64,000 bases of DNA from Lactococcus petauri (GTDB lineage Bacteria > Bacillota > Bacilli > Lactobacillales > Streptococcaceae): positions 160,710-224,709 of the forward strand of contig NZ_MUIZ01000005.1 of NCBI RefSeq assembly GCF_002154895.1, written 5' to 3'. Each line of letters begins with the position of its first letter. Positions within the stretch are counted from its first letter, which is position 1. This document shows positions 8,607 to 17,246 of this stretch, in pieces. The notes below the pieces were generated by a model. It was not told where the DNA came from, did no database searches, and saw nothing but the letters and a program-made list of their open reading frames with translations. A program made the translations under genes and the position numbers.

Positions 8607-10340
8607 TTAGTCCTCCTTTGCTTTCTGTGTGTCATAGATTTCACGGTAAACTGCAGAATTCTCAACGAGCTCTGCGTGTGTGCCTTGCGCCACAAGTTTA
8701 CCTTCATCAAGGACCAGAATATTGTCCACATGAACGACAGATGAAATCTTTTGAGCGATAATAATTGTTGTCGTATCTTTTAAGTCATTGCTCAAAGCTT
8801 CTTGTACTAGTTTTTCTGACTTGGCATCAAGCGCTGATGTTGAGTCATCTAAGATAAGGACTTTAGGATCTTTGATAATACCACGCGTGATCGACATACG
8901 TTGCTTTTGTCCGCCTGAGAAGTTATTCCCACGTTCTTCAACCTGTGATTCATAATGATCGGGCAGTTTTTCAATAAACTCTGCTGCCTGCGCAATGCTG
9001 GCTGCACGGCTCATTTGCTCCAAGGTCGCATCTGCTTTCCCTTGTTTCAGGTTGCCAGAAATTGTCCCAGAGAAAAGAATTGCTTTTTGTAAGACAATTG
9101 AAATTGTGTTTTTCAGAGTAGCTTTAGAAACATGGCGTAAATCTTTTCCACCTACACTTACTGTACCTTCAGTTGGGTCAAAAAGACGCGGAATCAATTG
9201 AGCCAGGGTTGACTTACCAGAACCCGTTGCTCCGACAATACCAACCATTTGTCCAGGTTGAATTTCAAAGCTGATGTCTTGTAAGGTTGGATGTTCATCG
9301 TTAGGATAAGCAAAAGAGACATGATCAAACTTAACAGAACCGCTAAGTTCTTCGTCCGCAACATCTTCAAACACCATCGCAGGTTCAGTTTTTAAAATTT
9401 CGTTAATACGTCCAATAGAAACGAAACCACGAGAGGCAAACATTGACATCATACCGCCCATGATAATCGCCATCATGATTTGCATCATGTATTGGATAAA
9501 GGACATAATCCCACCAAGCGTATTAGCGGCGGTATTCAAATCACGTGTTACATAAGTAGAAACCAGTAAAATTGCGCCAAAAACAGCCAATTGTGAAATG
9601 ATTGTAAATGCGGGAATCATCGCAGCAAAAGTGTAACCTACAGCCATATTATGACCCAATAACTCATCAGATGTGGCATCAAATTTTTGGATTTGATCTT
9701 TTTCTTGAACAAATGATTTAACGACACGAGCACCACGTAGGTTTTCTTTGGCAATTCCATTGATACGGTCCATCAATTTTTGGAAAACCATAAAGTGAGG
9801 ACCCATAGATTTCATGGATAACATCGTCACTAACACAATAAGAACAACCATCACAATAATAATCCACCAAAGTTCTGGCATCGTGATAATAGACAAGATA
9901 AAAGCACCAATAAAGAGCAACGGTACTCGAATCAAGACTTGGAAAGTCATCATTAGAAGTGTTTGCACTTGGTTGATATCGTTAGTCATCCGAACAACAA
10001 GATTACCTGCATTAAACTTCTCAATATTTTCATAAGAAAAAGTTTGGATTTTTCGGAAGGTTTCTTCACGGATATCCGCCGATACAGACTGAGCAATCTT
10101 TGCAGCAGTTACTGTATTAAGGATAGAACCAATTAATCCCACAGCGGCTATAAGTAGAAGATATACCCCATAATGATTAATTTTATCGACCTTGTCCGAT
10201 ATCGAAATAGATTCTGCCATAACACTCAAAATGTTCTTCATATATTGGGGCTGCCAAAGAGCGGCACCAACTTGAAGAAGCATGGTAGCAAGGGCAGCGA
10301 AGACAAGCAATTTGTACTTGCCGATGGCTTTCATTACCAT
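8607..10340 (-). CDS. lmrC: Multidrug ABC exporter half-transporter LmrC
   Basis: This 577-residue half-transporter is the partner of LmrD. It has six membrane segments and a nucleotide-binding domain with Walker [10 protein letters not shown] and a canonical signature FSGGQKQR. The catalytic glutamate after Walker B is replaced by aspartate ([13 protein letters not shown]) and the H-loop histidine by glutamine (IIAQKIS). Together with the degenerate LmrD signature, this makes one of the two ATP sites non-catalytic, as known for LmrCD. The start at 10340 has an AAGGA sequence upstream. A strong promoter (TTGCAA-N17-TATAAT) and two inverted repeats lie upstream. The usual neighbour lmrR is not present in this window. 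Confidence 0.9.
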   Translation of the reverse strand: MVMKAIGKYKLLVFAALATMLLQVGAALWQPQYMKNILSVMAESISISDKVDKINHYGVYLLLIAAVGLIGSILNTVTAAKIAQSVSADIREETFRKIQTFSYENIEKFNAGNLVVRMTNDINQVQTLLMMTFQVLIRVPLLFIGAFILSIITMPELWWIIIVMVVLIVLVTMLSMKSMGPHFMVFQKLMDRINGIAKENLRGARVVKSFVQEKDQIQKFDATSDELLGHNMAVGYTFAAMIPAFTIISQLAVFGAILLVSTYVTRDLNTAANTLGGIMSFIQYMMQIMMAIIMGGMMSMFASRGFVSIGRINEILKTEPAMVFEDVADEELSGSVKFDHVSFAYPNDEHPTLQDISFEIQPGQMVGIVGATGSGKSTLAQLIPRLFDPTEGTVSVGGKDLRHVSKATLKNTISIVLQKAILFSGTISGNLKQGKADATLEQMSRAASIAQAAEFIEKLPDHYESQVEERGNNFSGGQKQRMSITRGIIKDPKVLILDDSTSALDAKSEKLVQEALSNDLKDTTTIIIAQKISSVVHVDNILVLDEGKLVAQGTHAELVENSAVYREIYDTQKAKED

Positions 10341-10404
10341 AAATAAAAAAGTTTCCTTTCATTTTCTTGTCAAAAATAACAAGAATAAATACGTTAGCTG
10401 AAAA

Positions 10405-10433
10405 ATTATAACATTTAAGCATCTATTTTGCAA
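10405..10433 (-). promoter_or_regulatory. Promoter of lmrCD
   Basis: On the minus strand TTGCAA (10433-10428) is followed after 17 nt by TGT-TATAAT (-10 at 10410-10405), an almost ideal vegetative promoter, giving a leader of about 60 nt. Confidence 0.8.
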
Positions 10434-10463
10434 TGCTAATAACTAACACTATTAGTCTTTTCT

Positions 10464-10488
10464 TTAGTTTATAACAAAAATAAACTAA
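10464..10488. repeat. Perfect inverted repeat upstream of lmrCD promoter
   Basis: TTAGTTTAT and ATAAACTAA, 9 bp each around AACAAAA. A second palindrome, CTAATA-N8-TATTAG, overlaps 10436-10455. Both sit just upstream of the lmrC -35 and are candidate operators or regulator sites. Confidence 0.5.
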
Positions 10489-10543
10489 CAATTTAATTTT
10501 ACCGTTTTTTAATAAGAGTGTCAATCATTTGCGACAACTTATT

Positions 10544-10643
10544 TATAATAGAAATTAAGCTCAAAAGCTTCCACGTTCAAAGCCAAAATGCGACCTTATG
10601 GGACATTATTTCGTCCTTTAAAAGCAGCTCCTCTGCTTTTTTG
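10544..10643 (+). ncRNA. Candidate small RNA or attenuated leader upstream of the CDF exporter
   Basis: A TATAAT at 10544-10549 would start an RNA at about 10556. The next 85 nt contain AAGCT-CAAA-AGCTT (10557-10570), GGAC-N8-GTCC (10601-10616) and a near-perfect intrinsic terminator, AAAAGCAG-CTCCT-CTGCTTTT followed by TT (10620-10642). The terminator T-run overlaps the extended -10 of the downstream CDF gene. No reading frame of note lies within. The sequence does not match the yybP-ykoY manganese riboswitch consensus or another family I recognise. The -35 is poor. Confidence 0.45.
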
Positions 10644-10650
10644 TTATAAT
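10642..10650 (+). promoter_or_regulatory. Extended -10 promoter of a probably leaderless gene (CDF exporter)
   Basis: TGT-TATAAT ends 7 nt before ATG 10658; there is no ribosome-binding site between. Confidence 0.6.
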
Positions 10651-10657
10651 TAAGCTT

Positions 10658-11872
10658 ATGAATAATAGCAAAATATCACGCTCTCATAACCTTAAACTCG
10701 CCGAACGAGGCGTGTGGGTCAGTATAGCAGCTTATATATTTCTGTCTCTTTTACAACTTGGTGTAGCTCAAATCACCAATTCAGCCTCCCTTCTCGCGAA
10801 TGGTTTTAATAATGTCACCGATATTTTAGGAAATATTGCTATCGTGATTGGTTTACGTATTGCGCGTATCCCTTCTGATAACGACCATACGTATGGGCAC
10901 TGGAAGGTTGAATCAATTGCTAGTCTGATTTCTAGTTTCATCATGTTCTTCATTGGCTTTGAAGTTTTGCGCCAAACAATCGTTGGTTTTATAGAAGGAA
11001 GTTCCACTGAAATCAACCCCGTTGGTGCAGCAGTGGCTTTATTTTCTGCCTTTGTGATGATTGGCGTTTACCTCTACTCTAGCCGTTTAGCGAAAAAAAC
11101 TCAATCGAAAGCACTTGAAGCTTCCAGTAAAGATAACCTTAGTGATGCACTAACATCCTTGGGTACAACTGTCGCCATTGTGGCAGCTGCCTTGCATTGG
11201 ATATGGCTTGACCGTATTATGGCTCTTGTTATCTGCGGTTTCATCCTGAAAACGGCTTATGATATTTTCCGTGATAGTGTTTTTTCACTTTCCGATGGTT
11301 TTGATGACAATCTTTTAGCAGATTATAAAGAAGCGATTGAGCTCGTAAACAAAGTCAAGTCTGTAAAGATGATTCGGGGTCGTACCTACGGGAGTAATAT
11401 CTTTCTGGATGTTGTCGTTGAGATGTCCCGTGATCTTTCTGTCTATGAAAGTCATGCCGCTACCGAAAAAATAGAACGCATGCTCATGGCTGGTTTTGAT
11501 GTTTATGATGTTGATGTCCATGTCGAACCCGCTGCGTTACCTGAAGAAGAACACTTTGCTTCACGTGCATTAGAGCTTTTGCCCAAAGAAGAGACCCTTC
11601 TCAACGGTAAACATCTTGATCAACTTTTAGCGCCTCAATTTCAAGCAATTACGACAAAGGGTAAAATTATTCAACAGGAAGAATATATAGCAAGTGCTGT
11701 TGAAACAGAAGATTTAGCCATCAAAAATTACCAAGCAGAGCAAGTCAGCAAAAAGACATTTATCCTCACCTATCATTACTTGGACAATCAAAAAAGTTAC
11801 ACTGTATCAAGTATCTGGCGCAGAAATGAATATTGGCGTTGCATTTATCGTCAAGTGACAGGAGAAAGCTAG
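10658..11872 (+). CDS. Cation diffusion facilitator, MntE-like manganese/metal exporter
   Basis: CDF proteins export divalent metals from the cytoplasm in exchange for protons. The 404-residue protein has six hydrophobic segments in its first 210 residues, with the metal-site region NGFNNVTD in the second helix and KDNLSD in the fifth, where zinc exporters usually show HxxxD. After the cytoplasmic dimerisation domain (to about residue 290) it carries a roughly 110-residue C-terminal extension, as do the MntE manganese exporters of streptococci. Manganese is therefore the best guess for the substrate. The stop codon is 1 nt from the ATG of the MarR gene, so the two are probably cotranscribed. 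Confidence 0.78.
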   Translation: MNNSKISRSHNLKLAERGVWVSIAAYIFLSLLQLGVAQITNSASLLANGFNNVTDILGNIAIVIGLRIARIPSDNDHTYGHWKVESIASLISSFIMFFIGFEVLRQTIVGFIEGSSTEINPVGAAVALFSAFVMIGVYLYSSRLAKKTQSKALEASSKDNLSDALTSLGTTVAIVAAALHWIWLDRIMALVICGFILKTAYDIFRDSVFSLSDGFDDNLLADYKEAIELVNKVKSVKMIRGRTYGSNIFLDVVVEMSRDLSVYESHAATEKIERMLMAGFDVYDVDVHVEPAALPEEEHFASRALELLPKEETLLNGKHLDQLLAPQFQAITTKGKIIQQEEYIASAVETEDLAIKNYQAEQVSKKTFILTYHYLDNQKSYTVSSIWRRNEYWRCIYRQVTGES

Positions 11873-11873
11873 T

Positions 11874-12332
11874 ATGAAACAACAAGAAGAAATTATGCTG
11901 AGCCTTACAGATCTCTTTAATAAAATGGATCAACTTCGAAAACCTCAAATGGTCGAAAAATTCAAAGGTTATTCTTTTTTGGAAATCGCCTGCATTGAGT
12001 TCATTGCCAAGCTTAATAACCCAAATGTCACACGGTTGGCAGAAGAGCTATATGTCACTCGAGGAGCAATTAGTAAAGCAACAAAAAAACTCCTCCAAAA
12101 ACAAGACATTATAACATTTAGAAATCCCAACAACAACAAAGAAATTTATTTTAAACTGACTTCAAAAGGAAGAAAAATAAATCAGCAGCACGAAGATCTT
12201 CACAAAGCTTTTCTACTCAATGATCAAGCAGTCTTTGATTCCTTCAGTTCTGAAAAATTAGAAACGATACTAGAGTTTACTCAACTTTACAATCAACACC
12301 TTGATAAAGAACTCCGTAACAACTCCATATAG
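11874..12332 (+). CDS. MarR-family transcriptional regulator
   Basis: The 152-residue protein has the MarR winged helix-turn-helix arrangement: an N-terminal dimerisation helix, the recognition region VTRLAEELYVTRGAISKATKKLLQKQ (about residues 45-75, residues visible from V to Q) and a wing with FRNPNNNKEIYFKLTSKGRK. It begins 1 nt after the CDF gene and has AGGAGA upstream. The next gene, an MFS pump, has a perfect palindrome at its transcription start, so this regulator is a plausible repressor of the pump; that link is inference from position. Confidence 0.85.
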   Translation: MKQQEEIMLSLTDLFNKMDQLRKPQMVEKFKGYSFLEIACIEFIAKLNNPNVTRLAEELYVTRGAISKATKKLLQKQDIITFRNPNNNKEIYFKLTSKGRKINQQHEDLHKAFLLNDQAVFDSFSSEKLETILEFTQLYNQHLDKELRNNSI

Positions 12333-12363
12333 AATGGGGTTGTTTTTCTTAATTTAGTTTTTG

Positions 12364-12392
12364 TTGACAAAGAAACAATAATAAGTTATACT
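12364..12392 (+). promoter_or_regulatory. Promoter of the MFS pump gene
   Basis: TTGACA (12364-12369) and TATACT (12387-12392) are separated by 17 nt. Confidence 0.85.
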
Positions 12393-12398
12393 TTTATA

Positions 12399-12412
12399 GT
12401 TTCCGTGGAAAC
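12399..12412. promoter_or_regulatory. Palindromic candidate operator of the MFS pump
   Basis: GTTTCC-GT-GGAAAC is a perfect palindrome beginning 7 nt after the -10, covering the predicted transcription start. It is well placed for repression, most simply by the adjacent MarR protein. Confidence 0.6.
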
Positions 12413-12428
12413 ATTAATAAGGAGTTAT

Positions 12429-13622
12429 ATGCATACACTAAATAAACACGCATTGAGCTTTGGCTTATTTTCCGTTTTTCTTACAGGCCTTGGCTTTACC
12501 ATTATCAATCCTGTGGTTCCTTTTTTACTGGAGCCCTATACCTCATCACAAAATCAACCCTTAGTCATCAGCTTCTTGACCTCTATCTATGCCTTATGCA
12601 CTTTTCTTGCAGCGCCAGCTCTAGGAACATTGAGTGATCGCTATGGCCGTAAACCGATTTTACTTTTCTGCTTACTTGGCTCTGCCTTGGGTTATCTCAT
12701 CTTTGGCATGGCTGGAGCACTATGGCTCTTTTTCCTTGGCCGTATCATCGATGGTATTTCCGGAGGAAATATTGCCACTTTATTTGCCTACTTTTCCGAT
12801 ATTACGCCAGCTGCTTCCCGCACTAAAATCTTCGGATGGATTTCTGCCCTTGTTGGAGTCGGAACCTTGTTAGGTCCAACTTTTGGAGGACTGTTAGCTC
12901 ATTATGGTAACCGCGTTCCCTTTTATTTTGCTGCTGTTCTCAGCTTATTCAATCTCCTCTACGGCCTTTTCTTTATGCCTGAAAGTCTTTCACCAAAAGA
13001 AAGACTTGTTAAGCTAGATCCACATCAGCTTTATCCCTTTGCACCTCTCAAAAACTTATTTGAGATAAAACAACTGAACCGTTTATTTCTAGCTGCACTG
13101 TTGTTGTGGCTTCCAAATGGTGCATTACAAGCTATTGTTGCTCAGTTTTCTTTAGATAACTTCTCTTGGCAACCCGTACAAATCGGTCTTCTATTTTCTA
13201 TTATGGGACTTCAAGATATTTTTAGCCAGGCGCTCATTATGCCTTTTCTATTAAAAAAATTGACGGACCAATCCATCATTAAATGTGCGATAGTTGCGGA
13301 ACTCTTTGGCTATATTTTTATGGCTGTCTCTGCCTTTACCCTGCACCCTTTCTATTTTGTAATTGGTATTTTTATCTACGGTTTTGGTGATTCGATTTTT
13401 GCCCCACCATTCAATGGAACTCTCTCTAAATCAGTCACTGAACACCAACAAGGACAGATTCAAGGGAGTAGCCAAGCTTTACAAGCACTAACGCGTATTT
13501 TAGGTCCTATTATTGGGGGACAACTTTATGTTCTCTTCGGCTCTTCGGCTCCTGCCTGCATGGGAGTTATCCTGTTAATCGTTGCTCTGACAATTTTCAA
13601 AACAAAAAACCGTCAAAAATGA
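12429..13622 (+). CDS. MFS drug exporter, TetA/TCR-like (DHA1)
   Basis: This 397-residue transporter has 12 hydrophobic segments. The loop motif A is GTLSDRYGRKP, and the antiporter motif C region reads GVGTLLGPTFGGLL, both typical of proton-coupled 12-segment drug exporters of the tetracycline-efflux type. I chose ATG 12429 because AAGGAG lies at 12419-12424; an in-frame ATG at 12405 would precede that site and fall on the operator. Promoter and operator are visible upstream. The substrate cannot be predicted, and no resistance phenotype is implied. Confidence 0.85.
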   Translation: MHTLNKHALSFGLFSVFLTGLGFTIINPVVPFLLEPYTSSQNQPLVISFLTSIYALCTFLAAPALGTLSDRYGRKPILLFCLLGSALGYLIFGMAGALWLFFLGRIIDGISGGNIATLFAYFSDITPAASRTKIFGWISALVGVGTLLGPTFGGLLAHYGNRVPFYFAAVLSLFNLLYGLFFMPESLSPKERLVKLDPHQLYPFAPLKNLFEIKQLNRLFLAALLLWLPNGALQAIVAQFSLDNFSWQPVQIGLLFSIMGLQDIFSQALIMPFLLKKLTDQSIIKCAIVAELFGYIFMAVSAFTLHPFYFVIGIFIYGFGDSIFAPPFNGTLSKSVTEHQQGQIQGSSQALQALTRILGPIIGGQLYVLFGSSAPACMGVILLIVALTIFKTKNRQK

Positions 13623-13630
13623 CGGTTTTC
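13606..13630. terminator. Bidirectional terminator between MFS pump and folT
   Basis: AAAACCGTC and GACGGTTTT pair around AAAAAT; the hairpin includes the MFS stop codon. Confidence 0.85.
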
Positions 13631-13632
13631 TT

Positions 13633-14172
13633 TTATGTTTTTAGACGTCTCATAATCTGCGGTAAACGTTGAATATTATCAAATACCAACATGAAAATAA
13701 CCGTTCTTATAGGAATCTGTACAAGCAAAGGAAGTCGCGTAGCTAATAGAACCTTAAAAGGTGTCTGATACATGAGCGAAAGCCAAAAAGTATTAAGTAA
13801 CACGGTTTGGAGAACCATTGTTACACTTACAACAGCTAAAATGTAGAGCCAATCTTTACCTCGTGTTAGACTGAACTTCTTGTTATAAAAAGCCCAACCA
13901 TAGATAAATCCGACTAGAGCTGCTGTTATAGTCATACCTGGCGAGGAAATACTTCCTCGGAACAAAACGCCAAATATATCACCCAGCCCTAAAGCTAAAC
14001 CTGCCCATAAAGGGCCAACAAAGAAGCCAATCAAACCATCAGCAATAAATCCTGGCGATAACTTCCAAAAACTGCTCCCAAAAGTGAAAGAACGTAAAAT
14101 GATGGACAATGCCAGCAAAATCGCCAAAAAAACAAGCTGTATGAGTGACAGCTTCACAGTAAATCTTTTCAT
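13633..14172 (-). CDS. folT: Folate ECF transporter S component FolT
   Basis: FolT is the membrane subunit that binds folates and uses the shared EcfA1A2T module (genes at 36.2-38.7 kb) for uptake. The 179-residue protein has six hydrophobic segments and FolT-like sequence such as KLSPGFIADGLIGFFVGP and the C-terminal RLPLLVQIPIRT. The assignment is strengthened by a tetrahydrofolate riboswitch in its leader. GGGAGGT lies 5 nt upstream of the ATG at 14172. It is monocistronic. Confidence 0.92.
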   Translation of the reverse strand: MKRFTVKLSLIQLVFLAILLALSIILRSFTFGSSFWKLSPGFIADGLIGFFVGPLWAGLALGLGDIFGVLFRGSISSPGMTITAALVGFIYGWAFYNKKFSLTRGKDWLYILAVVSVTMVLQTVLLNTFWLSLMYQTPFKVLLATRLPLLVQIPIRTVIFMLVFDNIQRLPQIMRRLKT

Positions 14173-14214
14173 ATAGTACCTCCCAAGGATCTGGTGAGTA
14201 ACTGATTATATGAG

Positions 14215-14314
14215 AATCAGCGGATGCAAGCCTCTACCGCACTTGAAAAATTCAAGTTTCGTCTGTGAACGACATCCCATTTCACAGCACTTAACGCATT
14301 GGCCCTACTCTGTT
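14215..14314 (-). promoter_or_regulatory. Tetrahydrofolate (THF) riboswitch
   Basis: Read on the minus strand, the conserved blocks of the THF class appear in order: AGAGTAG, GCGTTAAGTG, ATGGGATGTCGT, GCGGT and TTGCATCCGCTGATT. Terminal AATCAGCGG-like sequence can pair to form the closing helix. It precedes folT, its standard target, and lies 43 nt from the start codon, so it probably acts on translation or on a short expression platform. Confidence 0.93.
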
Positions 14315-14423
14315 AATTTTTTTACTTTTATAGTTTACCACATACCTTGTTCAGATAATTCTCAATTTCAAGGCTTTTCTTTTACATTGGGTTTTAGATG
14401 TTTACAGAAGTTTGCTACACAGA

Positions 14424-14477
14424 AAAAACCTCTTAGAATTCAGCTCTTTCTGATTTCTAAGAAGTCTTTTTTACAAT
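14424..14477 (-). terminator. Terminator of pepN
   Basis: On the minus strand GACTTCTTAGAA-TCAG pairs with CTGA-TTCTAAGAGGT, flanked by A and T runs; the hairpin overlaps the pepN stop codon region. Confidence 0.8.
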
Positions 14478-17011
14478 TCTTTTTCTACATCTACGATGGC
14501 AGCTTCGACTGCACTCTTTTGATTATTAATCAATGATACACGTGCATCAATTTGTTTAATCGCCATCTCGATTGAACGTTTAAGTCCTGGGTTACTCAAT
14601 TTTGGTTCAAAGAAAGCTTTATATTCTTCAAACTTTTCGGCTGTCTTAAAGACATTACCTGGATAGATGACAAACTTATCATAGCTCATATCACCGCCAA
14701 GTTTTTCGGCAATCCAATCCCAGTTTTCTTGCTCCCAAGTCCATGCAGCATCTTGAGCGAAGTCTTTCGCTAAGAGGTAGAACCAAGAGAATGCAATATC
14801 TTGAGGTTTAACGATATCCGCATTTTTGAAATCTTCCAAGAGTCCTTTAATTGCTGCTTCATCACGGACATTGGCTACAGCTGCAGCTAATTCACGTTTT
14901 AGTTCTTGGAGACTTGTTTTCACATAAGTATCCATATAAGAAGCTACAAGTTCCGCAGAATTACTTGTTTTAATTTCGTTATTCAAGACAATTGGTCGAA
15001 TATCCGCAGGAATAGTTGCTACATTGTCTTTATGCGCTGCGTAAATCTCACTCGCTTTTTCTACTGCTTCAGGGTTTTCAGAGTAGAGAGTCCGTGAGAG
15101 TACTGTCCCACGTAAAGTTTCGTCTCCAGCTGATTCACCAGCTTTTTTCTCCCATCCCAAACGTGCATAGTTTTTAGCAAAAACTTTACCCACAAGTGAT
15201 TTGTAAGATTTTTCTGTAGCTGACTCATCATCAATAAAGATATCTAGCTCACTAAAGATTTGGTTAAGCGCTTGGTTGACGATGTAACTTTCTTCATTGG
15301 CAAAGGCTGGTAAGATATTCACAACATCAGCGTAGCTGATAACCTCACCTTTAGCAAGATACTTACGGTCTTGAAGAATTTGGAATTTCGTAATATCTTC
15401 CAGTTTCTCAAGATCGGCCAAAAGGTTATCTAAAAGCTGACCTTTATAATCAATAATATAATGTGCTGCGTGTGCTTCGTTGAAGAAGAGCGGTTGGCCT
15501 TCATTTTCAGCCTTAAGTGCTGCATAGCCCGGAATTTCAACTTTTTCCGTAGTCAACGTATCTGGCAAGCCTTTCCAGTTTGTGTTCAATGGAATTTGCC
15601 ACAAGCGCCCTTTGTCTTCCCCTTTACCAATGAAGAATTGTTGTTGGCTTAAAATAAGTGTGTCATCAACAACTTCCGCAGTCAAGACAGGATAACCGGG
15701 TTGGTTTACCCATGAATGCATAAATTCGCCCACATTTTTACCTGATGTACTTGAGAGTGCATCCCAAAGATCATCACCTACGGTATTGCCATATTGGTGC
15801 GTTTCAAAGTATTTGCGAAGTCCTGCAGAAAAGTCCTCATCCCCCAACCATTTACGGAGCATGACCATCAAGCGTGAACCTTTAGCATAGACAATAGCAG
15901 CATCAAAGAGTGTACCAATTTCGTCAGGATGATTCACATCCACATGAACGGATTGAACACCATCTGTAGCATCACGATCTAAAGCAAGGCTGGCTTCCTT
16001 AACAGAGAAGCTTTCCCAAACTTTCCAATCAGGTTCAATAGCATCAATTGCCACGTATTCCATGTTGTTGGCAAATGATTCATTGAGCCACAAATCATCC
16101 CACCAACGCATTGTTACCAAATCACCAAACCATTGGTGGGCTAACTCATGCGCAATGACTGTTGCTACATACTGTTTGCTGGCAACTGTTGCATTTTCTG
16201 GGTCAACCAGCATGCAGACTTCACGGTAAGTGATACAACCCCAGTTTTCCATAGCACCTGCTGAGAAGTCAGGCAGTGCAACGTGCCAGCTGTGTGGCAA
16301 TGGGTAAGGGGTTTTATAGTAATCCTCGTAAAATTCAATTGAACGAATCGCAATATCCAAAGGAAAATCTAAAACATCTTCAGAATGTGCTTTCGTTGAG
16401 AAAGTTCCTACTTCAACACCAGATTTTGTACGTCCTTTTTTATACTGCATATCCCCAAAGACAAAAGCAAGAAGATAAGAACTCATACGAACTGTACGTT
16501 CAAATACGTGAATTCCTTCAATATTGAGAAGTTCTGGCATATTGGAAATAATAATATCACCTGGTTCTTCATCAAATTTAACCGATAGGTCAAAAGTAGC
16601 CTTAGCTTCTGGTTCATCAATTGATGGGAAAGCTTGACGAGCAAAATGTGATTCAAATTGCGTACCGATAAGCATTTTCTTCTCACCGTTTACTTCGTAA
16701 TATGAAGGATAAATGCCCATCATGTTATCTGTGATTTTACCTTCATATTCAAAGGAAACAGTCACTTGACCTTTTTGGCCCACTTTAACTGTAAGTTCTT
16801 CGTTGGCATTATCCACAGTAAAGTCTGCTTCAACACTAAAAGCAGAAACTTTAGTAATATTCAAATCTTTTTGGTGGAAATAAATAGTTTCAGCTTTAGC
16901 TTCACCTTTGATTGCCACCTGACCTTTGAAGGTCTTTGATTTGCGGTCAATATCAAGGAAAATTTTATAATTTTCTGGTACAAATGTTTCAATTAAACGT
17001 TTTACTGCCAT
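14471..17011 (-). CDS. pepN: Aminopeptidase N (lysyl/alanyl aminopeptidase)
   Basis: PepN is the major cytoplasmic zinc aminopeptidase of lactococci, releasing N-terminal residues from peptides taken up during growth on protein. The 846-residue length is exactly that of lactococcal PepN. The M1 family motifs are present: GAMEN, followed by HELAH at 288-292 and the third zinc ligand in LWLNESFA. The AAGGAAG ribosome-binding site lies 11 nt before the ATG. It is monocistronic with its own terminator. Confidence 0.97.
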   Translation of the reverse strand: MAVKRLIETFVPENYKIFLDIDRKSKTFKGQVAIKGEAKAETIYFHQKDLNITKVSAFSVEADFTVDNANEELTVKVGQKGQVTVSFEYEGKITDNMMGIYPSYYEVNGEKKMLIGTQFESHFARQAFPSIDEPEAKATFDLSVKFDEEPGDIIISNMPELLNIEGIHVFERTVRMSSYLLAFVFGDMQYKKGRTKSGVEVGTFSTKAHSEDVLDFPLDIAIRSIEFYEDYYKTPYPLPHSWHVALPDFSAGAMENWGCITYREVCMLVDPENATVASKQYVATVIAHELAHQWFGDLVTMRWWDDLWLNESFANNMEYVAIDAIEPDWKVWESFSVKEASLALDRDATDGVQSVHVDVNHPDEIGTLFDAAIVYAKGSRLMVMLRKWLGDEDFSAGLRKYFETHQYGNTVGDDLWDALSSTSGKNVGEFMHSWVNQPGYPVLTAEVVDDTLILSQQQFFIGKGEDKGRLWQIPLNTNWKGLPDTLTTEKVEIPGYAALKAENEGQPLFFNEAHAAHYIIDYKGQLLDNLLADLEKLEDITKFQILQDRKYLAKGEVISYADVVNILPAFANEESYIVNQALNQIFSELDIFIDDESATEKSYKSLVGKVFAKNYARLGWEKKAGESAGDETLRGTVLSRTLYSENPEAVEKASEIYAAHKDNVATIPADIRPIVLNNEIKTSNSAELVASYMDTYVKTSLQELKRELAAAVANVRDEAAIKGLLEDFKNADIVKPQDIAFSWFYLLAKDFAQDAAWTWEQENWDWIAEKLGGDMSYDKFVIYPGNVFKTAEKFEEYKAFFEPKLSNPGLKRSIEMAIKQIDARVSLINNQKSAVEAAIVDVEKEL

Positions 17012-17231
17012 AATGTTGTTCGCTTCCTTTTTCGTTAGTTTACTTAATTATAGCAAATTGTTTAGAAAATTTCGAGAAAAGCTTTGCTTTCCCACATTTA
17101 ATTTTTAAAGGTGCTTACATAAATTATTAAATGGTCTATTTTTCATTTATAGGAAAAAAGTTTATTAAATAAGTAGAAACTCTTTAATTAGATAAAGGGT
17201 ATTCAAAAAAAGATGAAAAAATAGACTTTTC

Positions 17232-17240
17232 TGTTAAAAT
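17232..17240 (+). promoter_or_regulatory. Extended -10 promoter of a probably leaderless gene (17247)
   Basis: TGT-TAAAAT ends 6 nt before ATG 17247; no Shine-Dalgarno sequence is present. Confidence 0.6.
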
Positions 17241-17246
17241 AAAGTT

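Noticed and set aside
10183..10422. Upstream frame overlapping the lmrC start
   Set aside because: It lies in another frame over the promoter and the first membrane segment of LmrC; it is not a separate peptide gene.
14210..14536. Open frame of 108 codons on the plus strand between folT and pepN
   Set aside because: It runs antisense through the THF riboswitch and the pepN terminator, has no ribosome-binding site, and its sequence has no protein-like pattern.
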